Below, piece after piece: positions 16,457 to 25,242 of a stretch of DNA of 64,000 nucleotides. The notes below the pieces were generated by a model, which saw only the letters and a program-made list of their open reading frames with translations, was not told the DNA's origin and did no database searches. Position numbers and translations under genes: made by a program. The stretch's first letter is position 1. Each line of letters starts with the position of its first letter. Source of the stretch: Desulfosarcina widdelii (GTDB lineage: Bacteria > Desulfobacterota > Desulfobacteria > Desulfobacterales > Desulfosarcinaceae); contig NZ_AP021875.1 of the NCBI RefSeq assembly GCF_009688965.1, positions 5,394,001 to 5,458,000 of the forward strand, given 5' to 3'.

Positions 16457-17322
16457 AATTTGCGCACCCCGTTTTCCAGGCGGCGGACGGCCTTGGAATA
16501 GACGACGATAAAAAGGACCGCAAAGGCGAACATGAGGGTCAGGATCGCCATGGCCTCCGGCCGGCGGATCAGGTCGTGTTTGAAGTACAGGTTGTACACG
16601 TGAATGCTCAGCATGCCGGGACGGCTTTCGCTAAGGATGTAGGGGATGTCGAAGGCGCCGAAGCTGTAGAGAAAAAGGATGATGAAGGCCGTGTGTAAGG
16701 CGGGGGCCAGGCGGGGCAGGACAATGGCGAAAAAGATCCGTGTCCCCGAGGCGCCGAGCATGGCGGCGGTCTGGATCTGCCGGATGTCGAAACGGGCCAG
16801 CAGGGCCATTACCAGAAGCATGGCAAAGGGGGCGCCTTTGAGGCTATAGGCCAGGATCATGCCCATTCCCCAGCCGGAATATAGCACGTTGGGAAATTCC
16901 TGCATGGAACCGATCAGGCCCAGGGCATGGAAAACTGATGCCAGGATGCCCGACCGGCTCCAGAACACCAGCACCACGAAGGCCACGGCAATGTGGGGCA
17001 AAATCAGGGGGATTTTGTAGATCAGGGCTGCGCCGGCAAGCCTGCGGGGCAGTTGCCAGACCCGATAAGCCAGAAGGGTTCCCGCGGTGACGGCCATTGC
17101 CGACGAGGCCGCCGCCACCCACAGGGAAAAGCCGAAGGAGGCAAAAAACGAAGGGTCGCCCAGGATGCGGGCATAGGCGTCCAGAAGGTTGCCTGCGTAG
17201 GGCAGGGGTGTGAGAACGCCCAGGGACTGGCAGACAGTGAGAAAGACACCCCCGCAGAACAGCACCAGGTACGGCAGGAGCAGGGGGCTGAGCCTGGCCA
17301 GCAGGTTAGTTGTCCAGGACAT
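16453..17322 (-). CDS. ABC transporter permease (YnjB-type importer), first permease
   Basis: 289 residues, six to seven membrane segments. The ATPase-contact loop reads AAMLGASGTRIFFAIVLPRL. It overlaps the 3' end of the substrate-binding-protein gene by 17 bases and the next permease by four, so all are translated together. Pairs with the 261-residue permease to form the membrane channel of the importer. Confidence 0.88.
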   Translation of the reverse strand: MSWTTNLLARLSPLLLPYLVLFCGGVFLTVCQSLGVLTPLPYAGNLLDAYARILGDPSFFASFGFSLWVAAASSAMAVTAGTLLAYRVWQLPRRLAGAALIYKIPLILPHIAVAFVVLVFWSRSGILASVFHALGLIGSMQEFPNVLYSGWGMGMILAYSLKGAPFAMLLVMALLARFDIRQIQTAAMLGASGTRIFFAIVLPRLAPALHTAFIILFLYSFGAFDIPYILSESRPGMLSIHVYNLYFKHDLIRRPEAMAILTLMFAFAVLFIVVYSKAVRRLENGVRKL

Positions 17323-18529
17323 GGGTCTTCCAGCCCTGCTCCAGCGCCTCCAGGTACGCCGATGGAATCTCGGGAACCGCCACCGGGTCCAGTTGGTCCG
17401 ATCCCAGGGTGGCCGGCCCCAGGTCCACGGATTGAAACTGGTTGCGCTGCGCCGGTGTCAGCCGGTCCGGATCAAGGGCGGGAAAGTCTCCCCAGTTTTC
17501 CGGGTCGTATTTGGATAACTGGGCATCCACGGAAATGAGAAAATTGGCCAGCACCATGGCCCCGGCCTTGTTGGGGCTGTTGAAGGGAATGGCCGTAAAG
17601 TGGGTGTTGTAGATGGAACCGTCCTTTAAAACGAAGGTTCGCACCGTCTCCGGGTAGCTGCCTTCGAGAATTTTGTTCTGGGCGTGGGGCGGGTGGTAGG
17701 ACATGCCGAAGGCCACTTCTCCCCTGGAAAAGAGCGTGTCCAGCACGGCGCTGTCCTTGGGATAGGTGCGTCCTTTCTGCCACAAAAACGGTTCGATATC
17801 GTTGAGCCAGTTCCAGAGAAGCGGGGCCTTGCGGGCAAAAAGATCCGGGTTCCATCCGGCCAGATACTGTTCATGACCGCCGGTGACGGCGCAGAACACC
17901 TGGCGGATAAAAGCGGAGCCGGTGAAATCCGGCGGTTGGGGGTAGGTGAACCGGCCGGGGTTGGCCTTGACCCAGGCCTTCAAGGCGGCCATGGTCTGCG
18001 GCGGGGTGTCGATGCGGGCCGTGTCGGTTTCGAAAACGAACTGCGCCCGGCCATACGGTGCCTCGTAACCGTCCACCGGATAGCCGAAATCATAAGCCAC
18101 GCTTTTCGGGTCCACATAACGCTGCACGTTGGGCAGGTTCGCGGCAAAGGGGCCGAAGAGAAGACCGGCTTCTTTGGCATTTTTGAAGTTCTCTCCGTTG
18201 ATCCAGAGCAGGTCGATGGTGCCGGTGCGTTTGCCGGCGGCTTTCTCGTTGAGCAATTTGTTCACGAAGACCCCGGCGTCCATGGGAACCCGCACGAGAT
18301 CGATGCCCCAGCGTTTTTTCATCTCGCCGGCCACATAGCTGTCCACCCAGTCATTGACATGGGCCCAGCCGCCGAACATGTACCAGCGTACCTGGCTGCC
18401 GCGGGCCTGCTCCTCAATTTGGTCAAAGGGCATATCCAGCAGGGCGGCGTCTGCCGGTTGCGCCAGTCCCTTTGAAGGCAGGGTCAATATGGCCCCCAGG
18501 GCTGCGAGAAGAACGAGTTTTCGGATCAT
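17306..18529 (-). CDS. YnjB-family ABC transporter substrate-binding protein
   Basis: 407 residues from ATG 18529, which has AAGGAGAG directly upstream and starts a clear signal peptide (LVLLAALGAILTLPSKGLAQ). Characteristic YnjB stretches are WYMFGGWAHVNDWVDSYV, RVPMDAGVFVNKLLNEK and IDLLWINGENFKNAKE. YnjB proteins are bacterial extracellular solute-binding proteins related to thiamine- and iron-type receptors, with no proven ligand. Encoded with an ATPase, two permeases and a small-molecule kinase. Confidence 0.88.
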   Translation of the reverse strand: MIRKLVLLAALGAILTLPSKGLAQPADAALLDMPFDQIEEQARGSQVRWYMFGGWAHVNDWVDSYVAGEMKKRWGIDLVRVPMDAGVFVNKLLNEKAAGKRTGTIDLLWINGENFKNAKEAGLLFGPFAANLPNVQRYVDPKSVAYDFGYPVDGYEAPYGRAQFVFETDTARIDTPPQTMAALKAWVKANPGRFTYPQPPDFTGSAFIRQVFCAVTGGHEQYLAGWNPDLFARKAPLLWNWLNDIEPFLWQKGRTYPKDSAVLDTLFSRGEVAFGMSYHPPHAQNKILEGSYPETVRTFVLKDGSIYNTHFTAIPFNSPNKAGAMVLANFLISVDAQLSKYDPENWGDFPALDPDRLTPAQRNQFQSVDLGPATLGSDQLDPVAVPEIPSAYLEALEQGWKTHVLDN

Positions 18530-18539
18530 GGTCTCTCCT

Positions 18540-19484
18540 TTAGTAAGGTTTGAGTCGCAGTGCCACCCGCTGGCCGGGCGTAAACTGGTCGGCCTGGCTG
18601 TACACCGTATAGGCATTGTCCTGAATCGTTACGGTATAGGCGGTGTAGTGGCCGGCAAAGGTTTTCTCGGCGATGCGCCCGGGCCCTTGGGCATCTGCGG
18701 TTATGGTCAGATTTTCGGGCCGGGCCAGATGCGCATCGGTTTCGGATTCAGGCACCCGGAATATCGGAAAAAGGTTTCTCGGGATCGCGTTCACCGGACC
18801 TAAAAAACGGGCCACCTGTGGGGAGACGGAGTTGAAATAGACCGCCTTGGGCGTGTCGAACTGGCGCAGCCGGCCGTCGAGAAGAACGCCGATGCGGTCG
18901 GACATGGAAAAGGCTTCTTCCAGGTCGTGGGTCACGCTGATGGTGGGAATTCCGAAGGCCTGCTGGGTGCGGCGGATGAAGCGGGCGGTTTCCATCTTCA
19001 GGTTGCGGTCCAGGTTGGCAAAGGGCTCGTCCAGCAAAAGGACCGCCGGGTTGACGATCATGGCCCGGGCGATGGCCACCCGCTGCTGCTGACCGGCGGA
19101 GAGCTGGGCGGGGTAGTGGTCCCCTTTGTCGGCGATCTGGAAATAGTCCAGCATGCGGTCCACCTGCCGGTCGATTTTGTCTTTGCCCATTCGCTGGGCC
19201 TGCAGCCCGAAGCCGATGTTCTCGCGGACCGTCATGGACGGAAAGAGGACATAATCCTGGAACACGATGATCACCGGGTGGTGCTGCGTCGGCGGATCGG
19301 AGAAGTGAACCGTGCCGGTATCGGCGGTTTCCAGCCCGGCAATGATCTTGAGCAGGGTCGTCTTGCCCACCCCGGAAGGTCCGACGATGGATACCAGTTC
19401 ATGGGGCCCGACATCGAAGCCGATGTCTTCCAGAACGGTTTTACTCCGGTATTGTTTGGTTATGTGACGGACTTTAAGATCCAT
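18540..19484 (-). CDS. ABC transporter ATP-binding protein
   Basis: 314 residues from ATG 19484. Walker A GPSGVGKTTLL, signature LSAGQQQRVAIARAM and Walker B AVLLLDEP are intact, and the switch histidine lies in SVTHDLEEA. A TOBE-like C-terminal domain of about 80 residues suggests a regulatory ligand site. Ten bases precede the receptor gene and its 5' end overlaps the kinase gene by 25 bases. Confidence 0.92.
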   Translation of the reverse strand: MDLKVRHITKQYRSKTVLEDIGFDVGPHELVSIVGPSGVGKTTLLKIIAGLETADTGTVHFSDPPTQHHPVIIVFQDYVLFPSMTVRENIGFGLQAQRMGKDKIDRQVDRMLDYFQIADKGDHYPAQLSAGQQQRVAIARAMIVNPAVLLLDEPFANLDRNLKMETARFIRRTQQAFGIPTISVTHDLEEAFSMSDRIGVLLDGRLRQFDTPKAVYFNSVSPQVARFLGPVNAIPRNLFPIFRVPESETDAHLARPENLTITADAQGPGRIAEKTFAGHYTAYTVTIQDNAYTVYSQADQFTPGQRVALRLKPY

Positions 19485-20434
19485 GGGATATCGGCCAGGT
19501 ACTGTTCGATTTTCGCGAATGTGTCCGCATTCTGCAGGGGTCGGTCGGTCCGCGTATACTCGTACCAGGCCATGAAGCACCAGGACAGAGCCCGCAGCAG
19601 GATGGTCTTTTCCATCACCGTTGTTTTAAGGACCAGTTCATCGAAGTCCAAATCCGGGCAGGCGTCCCGATGATAGGCCCGGAGGAATCGGTTTTTCTCC
19701 GCGGGCGTCAATACCGTGTCGCTTTTCCACAAGGTGGTGGTGGGAACCAGAAAGTGGCCCAGATCCTGATAGCGGCAGGATTCCACGGCCTTTTCCCAGT
19801 CCACGAGAAAGTCTCCTTCATCGCCGATGATGAAGTTGCCGGAATTGACCTCGGTATTGACCAGGCAGCGGGCTTCGTCGGCAAACAGGCTGCGGGTGCG
19901 GTCGGCCAGTTCGAGGACGCTCCGGTGATAGGCCCGTATTTGCCGACCCTCGCTTTCCAGGGGATGGTGGGCGAATCGGTCGAGCAGTCCTTTGCTTTCC
20001 CGGGCGATATCCATTACCGGATCGGCCTGGACCACCAGCCCCTTTGGTACGGGCACCGTGTGGACGCGGGCGAAGATGCGGGCGGCGCGCTCCAGGTCCC
20101 GTTCATAGATCAGGGGATCGCCCGGCAGGTAGTTCATGAGCAGGGCGCCGCCGCCCAGCGGTTCGGGGTCGGGATGGCAGGCGATGGGCCGGGGGGTCAC
20201 GCCGGATGCGTCCAGGGCCTGGAGTACCTTGTACTCGTAGGCGATCTGATCCCCGCCCAGACCCAACTGGCTGCCGTGGTTGATGCGCAGGACGAAACGG
20301 CCGGCTTCGCTTTCCACCAGATAGTTGGCATTGTATTCTCCGGCGGCCAGAAAGGAAACCGACAGCGGTTCTTCGATCCATCCAACGGTCGCGAGAAATG
20401 TCCGTATCCGTGACAGTTCCTTTGGATCTGCCAT
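19460..20434 (-). CDS. Aminoglycoside/choline/thiamine kinase-fold phosphotransferase
   Basis: 324 residues from ATG 20434 (AGGTGA upstream). The APH fold is shown by FVLRINHGSQ (ATP-binding Lys replaced by Arg-Ile-Asn context), the catalytic-loop equivalent LVNTEVNSGNFII and LVDWEKAVE with the magnesium-binding Asp. In the catalytic loop the usual HGD is replaced by NTEVNSGN, which is unusual. Related enzymes phosphorylate choline, thiamine, homoserine or sugars after uptake. First gene of the importer operon, so it may trap the imported compound; which compound is unknown. The upstream 100 bases show no thiamine-riboswitch motif. Confidence 0.75.
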   Translation of the reverse strand: MADPKELSRIRTFLATVGWIEEPLSVSFLAAGEYNANYLVESEAGRFVLRINHGSQLGLGGDQIAYEYKVLQALDASGVTPRPIACHPDPEPLGGGALLMNYLPGDPLIYERDLERAARIFARVHTVPVPKGLVVQADPVMDIARESKGLLDRFAHHPLESEGRQIRAYHRSVLELADRTRSLFADEARCLVNTEVNSGNFIIGDEGDFLVDWEKAVESCRYQDLGHFLVPTTTLWKSDTVLTPAEKNRFLRAYHRDACPDLDFDELVLKTTVMEKTILLRALSWCFMAWYEYTRTDRPLQNADTFAKIEQYLADIPWILKSVT

Positions 20435-20576
20435 GACGTCACCTGTTTCCTGTCGATATAAAGGAATCACCCTCCTTCTGCCTGTAACGTTGTATAACAT
20501 TTTCCTGGAGTGCAGTAAATTTCGTTGGAAATTTGAGACACCGGTCGCCCATGCCGGAAGGCCCTTTTATTGGGGA

Positions 20577-20606
20577 TTGACACGCATTGCGCGCAAACCG
20601 TATATA
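20577..20606 (+). promoter_or_regulatory. Sigma-70-type promoter of the acyl-CoA synthetase gene
   Basis: TTGACA (20577-20582) and TATATA (20601-20606) are 18 bases apart, giving a leader of about 170 bases before ATG 20783. The rest of the gap 20435-20782 shows no other structure. Confidence 0.6.
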
Positions 20607-20782
20607 TTTAAAAATAAGTATGGCCGGTTGGCCCGCCCCTCCTTTTTTGAACCACTTTTAAACAAAATTTATTCTTGTCTTTTTATAGACGGACTGCGCA
20701 TCGGGCGCATCAGGCAGCGTTCTTTTCATTCAATGACGAGGCCTTCGCTTTGAACCCGGCTTCAATTTTCAGTGAGGTGACG

Positions 20783-22558
20783 ATGAAACAGACAGTTATG
20801 GAGCGTTTCGAGAAAACGGTTGCCGCCCACGGAGATCGACCCGCGTTGAAGCATAAACGCAACGGCCGGTGGGAGACGATTACCTGGAATGACTATCAGA
20901 CCGGAGTGCTGACCACAGCCAAGGCGTTCATGGCCCTGGGCCTGGAGGCCGGCAAGGCGGTCAATATCCTGGCGAACAACTGCCCGCAGTGGTTTATCGG
21001 CGATCTGGCGGCCATTTTTGCCGGCGCCGTGCCCGGCGGCATCTACACGACCAGTTCCCCGGAACAGTGCCTGTATATCGCCCAACACAGCGAAGCCAAT
21101 ATTGTCGTGGTGGAAGATGGGGCACAGTTGAAAAAATTCGAAGGATTGTGGCCCGATCTTCCCGATTTGAAAGCCATCGTGATGATGAACGGCTCCGATG
21201 ACGACCCGCGGGTCTATGCCTGGGGCGATCTGCCCGAGCTGGCTTCCGGAGTGACCGATGCGGCTCTGAAGGAGCGGATGGATGCCCAGTCTCCCGATTC
21301 CTGCTGTACATTGATCTATACGTCCGGTACCACCGGCAATCCCAAAGGCGTCATGATCACCCACGACAATATCGTGTGGACGGCTCGAAAGGTGGTGGAG
21401 ACCGTTGACGGAGACTACCGCGACCAGGTGATCAGCTACCTTCCTTTAAGCCATATTGCCGAACAGATGGTCAGTCTGGTCGTCCCGATGACGATGGGAT
21501 GCACCGCCTGGTTTGCCGAAAGCCTGGACCAGTTGGGCGACAACCTGCAGGAGGTCCGGCCGAGCATATTTCTCGGGGTGCCGCGGGTCTGGGAAAAGAT
21601 CCAGGCCAAAGTGGCGGCGGCCGGGGCCGACAACCCGCCGCTCAAAAAGAAAATCGCCGCCTGGGCCCGCAGGCAGGGACTGGCCGGCGGCTACGCCCAC
21701 CAGAACGGTCAACCCCGGCCGCGGCTGTATCCCCTTGCGGACAAACTCGTGTTTTCCAAGGTCCGCCAGCGGTTGGGGCTGGATCGTTGCCGCATCTTTT
21801 TTTCCACCGCCGCTCCCATCGCCGAGGATACCCTCGAGTTTTTCATGAGCCTGGGGATAACGATTACCGAGATATACGGCATGAGCGAGTGCACCGGCCC
21901 CACCACGATCTCTTTGCCGCAGACCGGGCGCTATCGCACCGGCTGGGCCGGGCCGCCCATGACCGGGACGGAGCTTCGTCTTGGGGAGTACGACGAAATC
22001 CTGATGCGCGGCCGCCACGTGTTCAAGGGGTACTACAAGAACGAGGCGGCCACCCGCGATACGATCGACGAAGAGAGCTGGCTTCACTCCGGGGATGTGG
22101 GCCGTATCGACGACAAGGGCTTTTTGAAAGTCACCGACCGCCTGAAAGAACTGATCATCACAGCAGGGGGAGAAAACATTCCTCCCCAGGTCCTGGAAAG
22201 CAAGCTCAAGGCGATTCCGATCATCAACCAGGTGGTGGTTATCGGCGACCGGCGCAAGTATGTATCGGCGCTGCTGACCCTGGATCCGGCCAAAGTGGCG
22301 CTGGCGGCGGAAGAGGCCGGCAGCCGGGCCACCGATATCGACGGGGCCGTTTCCTGCGAGCGGTTCAAGGCCTATTTGCAGGTGCGGGTGGATGCGGTCA
22401 ACGCCACCCTGCCCCGATCCTGGACGATCAAACGATTCGTCGTTCTGCCCAAAGACTTGTCCATCGAAAACGGTGAACTGACGCCGACCATGAAGCTCAA
22501 ACGCCGGGTGATCAAAGCCAATTATGCGGGGGAAATCGAGGGTATGTATGCCGAATGA
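20783..22558 (+). CDS. Long-chain fatty acid-CoA ligase (AMP-forming)
   Basis: 591 residues from ATG 20783 (GAGGTG upstream). The adenylation P-loop reads YTSGTTGNPKGVM, and later core motifs GMSECTGPT, HSGDVGRIDDKGFLKV and TDRLKELIITAGGENI are all present. The protein is of the FAA1/ACSBG type, about 600 residues. It activates fatty acids to acyl-CoA using ATP, for beta-oxidation or lipid synthesis. It has its own promoter; lipid-related genes downstream (LssY-C, phospholipase D, lipase) make a link to fatty-acid recycling possible. Confidence 0.93.
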   Translation: MKQTVMERFEKTVAAHGDRPALKHKRNGRWETITWNDYQTGVLTTAKAFMALGLEAGKAVNILANNCPQWFIGDLAAIFAGAVPGGIYTTSSPEQCLYIAQHSEANIVVVEDGAQLKKFEGLWPDLPDLKAIVMMNGSDDDPRVYAWGDLPELASGVTDAALKERMDAQSPDSCCTLIYTSGTTGNPKGVMITHDNIVWTARKVVETVDGDYRDQVISYLPLSHIAEQMVSLVVPMTMGCTAWFAESLDQLGDNLQEVRPSIFLGVPRVWEKIQAKVAAAGADNPPLKKKIAAWARRQGLAGGYAHQNGQPRPRLYPLADKLVFSKVRQRLGLDRCRIFFSTAAPIAEDTLEFFMSLGITITEIYGMSECTGPTTISLPQTGRYRTGWAGPPMTGTELRLGEYDEILMRGRHVFKGYYKNEAATRDTIDEESWLHSGDVGRIDDKGFLKVTDRLKELIITAGGENIPPQVLESKLKAIPIINQVVVIGDRRKYVSALLTLDPAKVALAAEEAGSRATDIDGAVSCERFKAYLQVRVDAVNATLPRSWTIKRFVVLPKDLSIENGELTPTMKLKRRVIKANYAGEIEGMYAE

Positions 22559-22843
22559 ACACTGATATGTATGCCTGTCCATCCATACAGCCGGAAAATT
22601 CACCGATTCCATCAATGCCCGACGTTTGTCTCCGATGCCAGAACTTGAATCTTGACAATACCGAATTCAAAACAATCTTGTCTGATAGTCTGATCCCAAT
22701 TCACCTTTTTTAAGGCATTCATCCAGGCCCTCACGGATGGCTGCATCGTGTCCGGGACCTTCAACTGCCTGCTGGGTCAGGTGGCATCCGACAGTACCGA
22801 AGGACTGTCGGCCGGCAACATACTGCCAGGAAAGACAAGATCG
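22559..22843. other. Intergenic region upstream of the LssY-C gene
   Basis: About 285 bases. TTGACA lies at 22652-22657 without a convincing -10 partner. The last 140 bases are GC-rich and open in the frame of the next gene, but have no resemblance I recognise; they may be an unused 5' extension. Confidence 0.35.
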
Positions 22844-24199
22844 ATGATGACCACAGGCTATCCAACCAGGCCGCCAGCGGTTTTCGATATCGCAATTCTT
22901 GTGTTGAGGAGGGGCTTGACCATCCTTATGTTTTTAGGGCTGTTTGCCGGCTGTGCCACGCTGCCGTCGCCCTCTTCCTATGAACCGGCTTCGATCAACG
23001 CGATCCGGTTTCGCGACCGGGCGCTGTCGAAGGCCGACGAAGACATCAGGGTGACGGTAGCCGTACCAACCGCCGATGAAGCTCGTGCCTTGTTCGGCGC
23101 CGATCTGTTTGGCAGGGAGGTGCAGCCCGTGTGGGTCAAGGTCGAAAATCACAGCACCCGGACCTATTATCTGCTCAGTGCGGCTACGGATCCGAACTAT
23201 TTCTCACCCCTGGAGACGGTTTATTCGCTCCGGGGTGGTCTGTTCGGCATTTACCGGGATGAAATGGAGCACCATTTCCGGTCGATGAACTTCCGAAATC
23301 CAATATCGCCCAATACGGCGGTATCGGGGTTCATTTTTACGAACCTCGACGAAGGTGAAAAGATCGTTCAGATCGATCTGATTGCCGCCGAACAGATCAA
23401 GCTCTTCACCTTTTTCATCCAGATCCCCGGCATGCGCGTCGACTATCGCATGGTGGATTTCAACAGTCTCTATCCGCCCGAGATGATTCGTGATGTCGAT
23501 CAGGATGCACTCAAGGCGGAACTGGAGGAAATGCCCTGCTGTACAACAAATCAGGAGGGCAGCAAGCTCGGCGACCCCATGAATCTCGTCATCATCGGTG
23601 ATTTTAAAGACGTTGTCGCCGCCTTTGCCAGACGGGGATGGCTGCCGGCCGAGGAAACCTACGCCACGGCGGTCTGGAAAACAATCAAGTCGTTTTTTTT
23701 CGGGTCACGCTATCGGTATTCGCCGGTGAGTCCGCTTCACTTTTTTGGAAGACGCCAGGATTTCGCCCGCCAGAAACCGCGGCACAACATCCACGAACGC
23801 AACCATCTGCGGTTATGGCACAGCCCCTGGCGCTTTCAGGGGAAGCCGGTTTTCGTCGGCCAGATCAGCCGTGACATCGGCGTCCGGTTTACGTCGAAGG
23901 CATGGCCGCCCGTCACTCACAAGATCGACCCCGATGTCGACGAAGCGCGCTTTGCACTCATCGAGGACCTGATCTATTCGCAAATGCTCGCTCACGTCGG
24001 TTTCGCGAAAGGGGTAGGCTGGGCCAGACCATCCAAACCCAGGTTCAATTTGACCGGCGATCCCTATTTTACCGACGGTTATCGCGCCGTGCTGATCCTC
24101 GATCGCGGTCCCATCGCGTTGGATCAGATCAAATATCTCGACTGGGAAGCGCCCAGGACCTTTCAGCTCGGTGACGCCAATGCATCATCCCGGAATTGA
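22844..24199 (+). CDS. LssY C-terminal domain lipoprotein
   Basis: 451 residues from ATG 22844, with AGGAAAG nine bases upstream. A hydrophobic segment ends in the lipobox LFAGC, so the protein is lipidated and membrane-anchored; a later start near LRRGLTILMFLGLFAGC would give a shorter and more typical signal. The C-terminal half is an LssY-C domain: DFKDVVAAFARRGWLPAEE, then HFFGRRQDFARQK, HERNHLRLWHSPW and ISRDIGVRF. LssY is named from Legionella; its C-terminal domain is widespread in envelope proteins with no known activity, sometimes fused to PAP2 phosphatases. First gene of a tight cluster with lipid-acting enzymes. Confidence 0.78.
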   Translation: MMTTGYPTRPPAVFDIAILVLRRGLTILMFLGLFAGCATLPSPSSYEPASINAIRFRDRALSKADEDIRVTVAVPTADEARALFGADLFGREVQPVWVKVENHSTRTYYLLSAATDPNYFSPLETVYSLRGGLFGIYRDEMEHHFRSMNFRNPISPNTAVSGFIFTNLDEGEKIVQIDLIAAEQIKLFTFFIQIPGMRVDYRMVDFNSLYPPEMIRDVDQDALKAELEEMPCCTTNQEGSKLGDPMNLVIIGDFKDVVAAFARRGWLPAEETYATAVWKTIKSFFFGSRYRYSPVSPLHFFGRRQDFARQKPRHNIHERNHLRLWHSPWRFQGKPVFVGQISRDIGVRFTSKAWPPVTHKIDPDVDEARFALIEDLIYSQMLAHVGFAKGVGWARPSKPRFNLTGDPYFTDGYRAVLILDRGPIALDQIKYLDWEAPRTFQLGDANASSRN

Positions 24200-24220
24200 A
24201 TGTCCGGCAGTGAGGCGGTA

Positions 24221-25213
24221 ATGAAAAAAATGCCAACATGGCCGCTTGTCGTCGGTACACTGGTGTGCATGCTTTTCAGTACTGGCGGCACCTCTCTTCG
24301 CGCCGAAGAGGTTTTCGTATCCATCGGCGGCGGGGATCCGTCCGGCGTCTATTTCCCTACCGGCTTGGCCATGGCCAGGATGCTCAATGCCAAGCGCCAC
24401 GATTACGGCATCCGGGCCACGGTGGAAGAAACCGATGGCGCGACCTTCAACATGAATGCGATCCTGGCCGGTTATATGGATTTCGGCATGACCCAGTCCG
24501 ACAAACTCTATCAGGCGGTCAATGGCCTGGCCGAGTGGGCGGACAAAGGCCCCCAGAATGAATTGCGGGCCGTGTTCAGCCTCCACCACGAAGCGCTCAC
24601 CCTGGTGGCTGCGGTGGATGCCGGCATTCATGACATGGACGATCTGAAGGGCAAGACGGTCAGTATCGGCAATCCGGGTTCCAGCCGGCACTGGACGGTT
24701 ACGGAGGCTTTGACGGCCTTTGGCCTGGATTCAAACCGGGACTTCAATGCCATTGAAGTCATGGCCTCCGATGCACCGGCTCTGATGCAGGACAACCGCA
24801 TCGACGCCTATTTTTATACGGTCGGGCACCCCAGCGAGACCATCCGCCAAACCCTGTCCGGGGCGCGCGAAGCCCGCCTTATCCCGATCGCCGGCTCTGC
24901 CATCGACCGGCTGATTGCCGCGAACCCATTTTACAGCAAGGCGACGATCCCGGTCATGCAACTTTATCCGGACGCGGCCCGTCAGGCAGATGTGGATACC
25001 TTCGGCGTCATTGCCACCTTGTGCACGTCTGCCAGGGTGCCTGCGGATTGGGTCTATGCGCTCACCAAAGAAGTCGTTGGCAATCTCGAGTTCTTTCGCC
25101 AACAGCATCCGGCCCTTTATCGGTTAAGCCGCGAAGGTATGCTCGATGGGCTGAACGCCCCCCTGCATCCCGGTGCGCTCCGATACTACAAGGAAACCGG
25201 GTTGATCGATTAG
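24221..25213 (+). CDS. TAXI-family TRAP transporter solute receptor (orphan)
   Basis: 330 residues from ATG 24221 (GAGG just upstream), with a signal peptide ending LRAEE. SIGGGDPSGVYFPTGLAMAR and GMTQSDKLYQAV are classic TAXI motifs, as is SIGNPGSSRHWTVTEAL. TAXI receptors deliver small organic anions such as glutamate to TRAP transporters. No TRAP membrane subunit is in the window, so this one either serves a transporter elsewhere or acts as a sensor or lipid/ligand carrier. It follows the LssY-C gene by 21 bases. Confidence 0.85.
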   Translation: MKKMPTWPLVVGTLVCMLFSTGGTSLRAEEVFVSIGGGDPSGVYFPTGLAMARMLNAKRHDYGIRATVEETDGATFNMNAILAGYMDFGMTQSDKLYQAVNGLAEWADKGPQNELRAVFSLHHEALTLVAAVDAGIHDMDDLKGKTVSIGNPGSSRHWTVTEALTAFGLDSNRDFNAIEVMASDAPALMQDNRIDAYFYTVGHPSETIRQTLSGAREARLIPIAGSAIDRLIAANPFYSKATIPVMQLYPDAARQADVDTFGVIATLCTSARVPADWVYALTKEVVGNLEFFRQQHPALYRLSREGMLDGLNAPLHPGALRYYKETGLID

Positions 25214-25242
25214 CTGCCGCATTTTACCTGATTGGGATTTTT

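Noticed and set aside
20435-20520. Thiamine riboswitch for the YnjB-type importer operon
   Set aside because: No CTGAGA or ACC-TGATCTGG-type THI elements are found upstream of the kinase gene.
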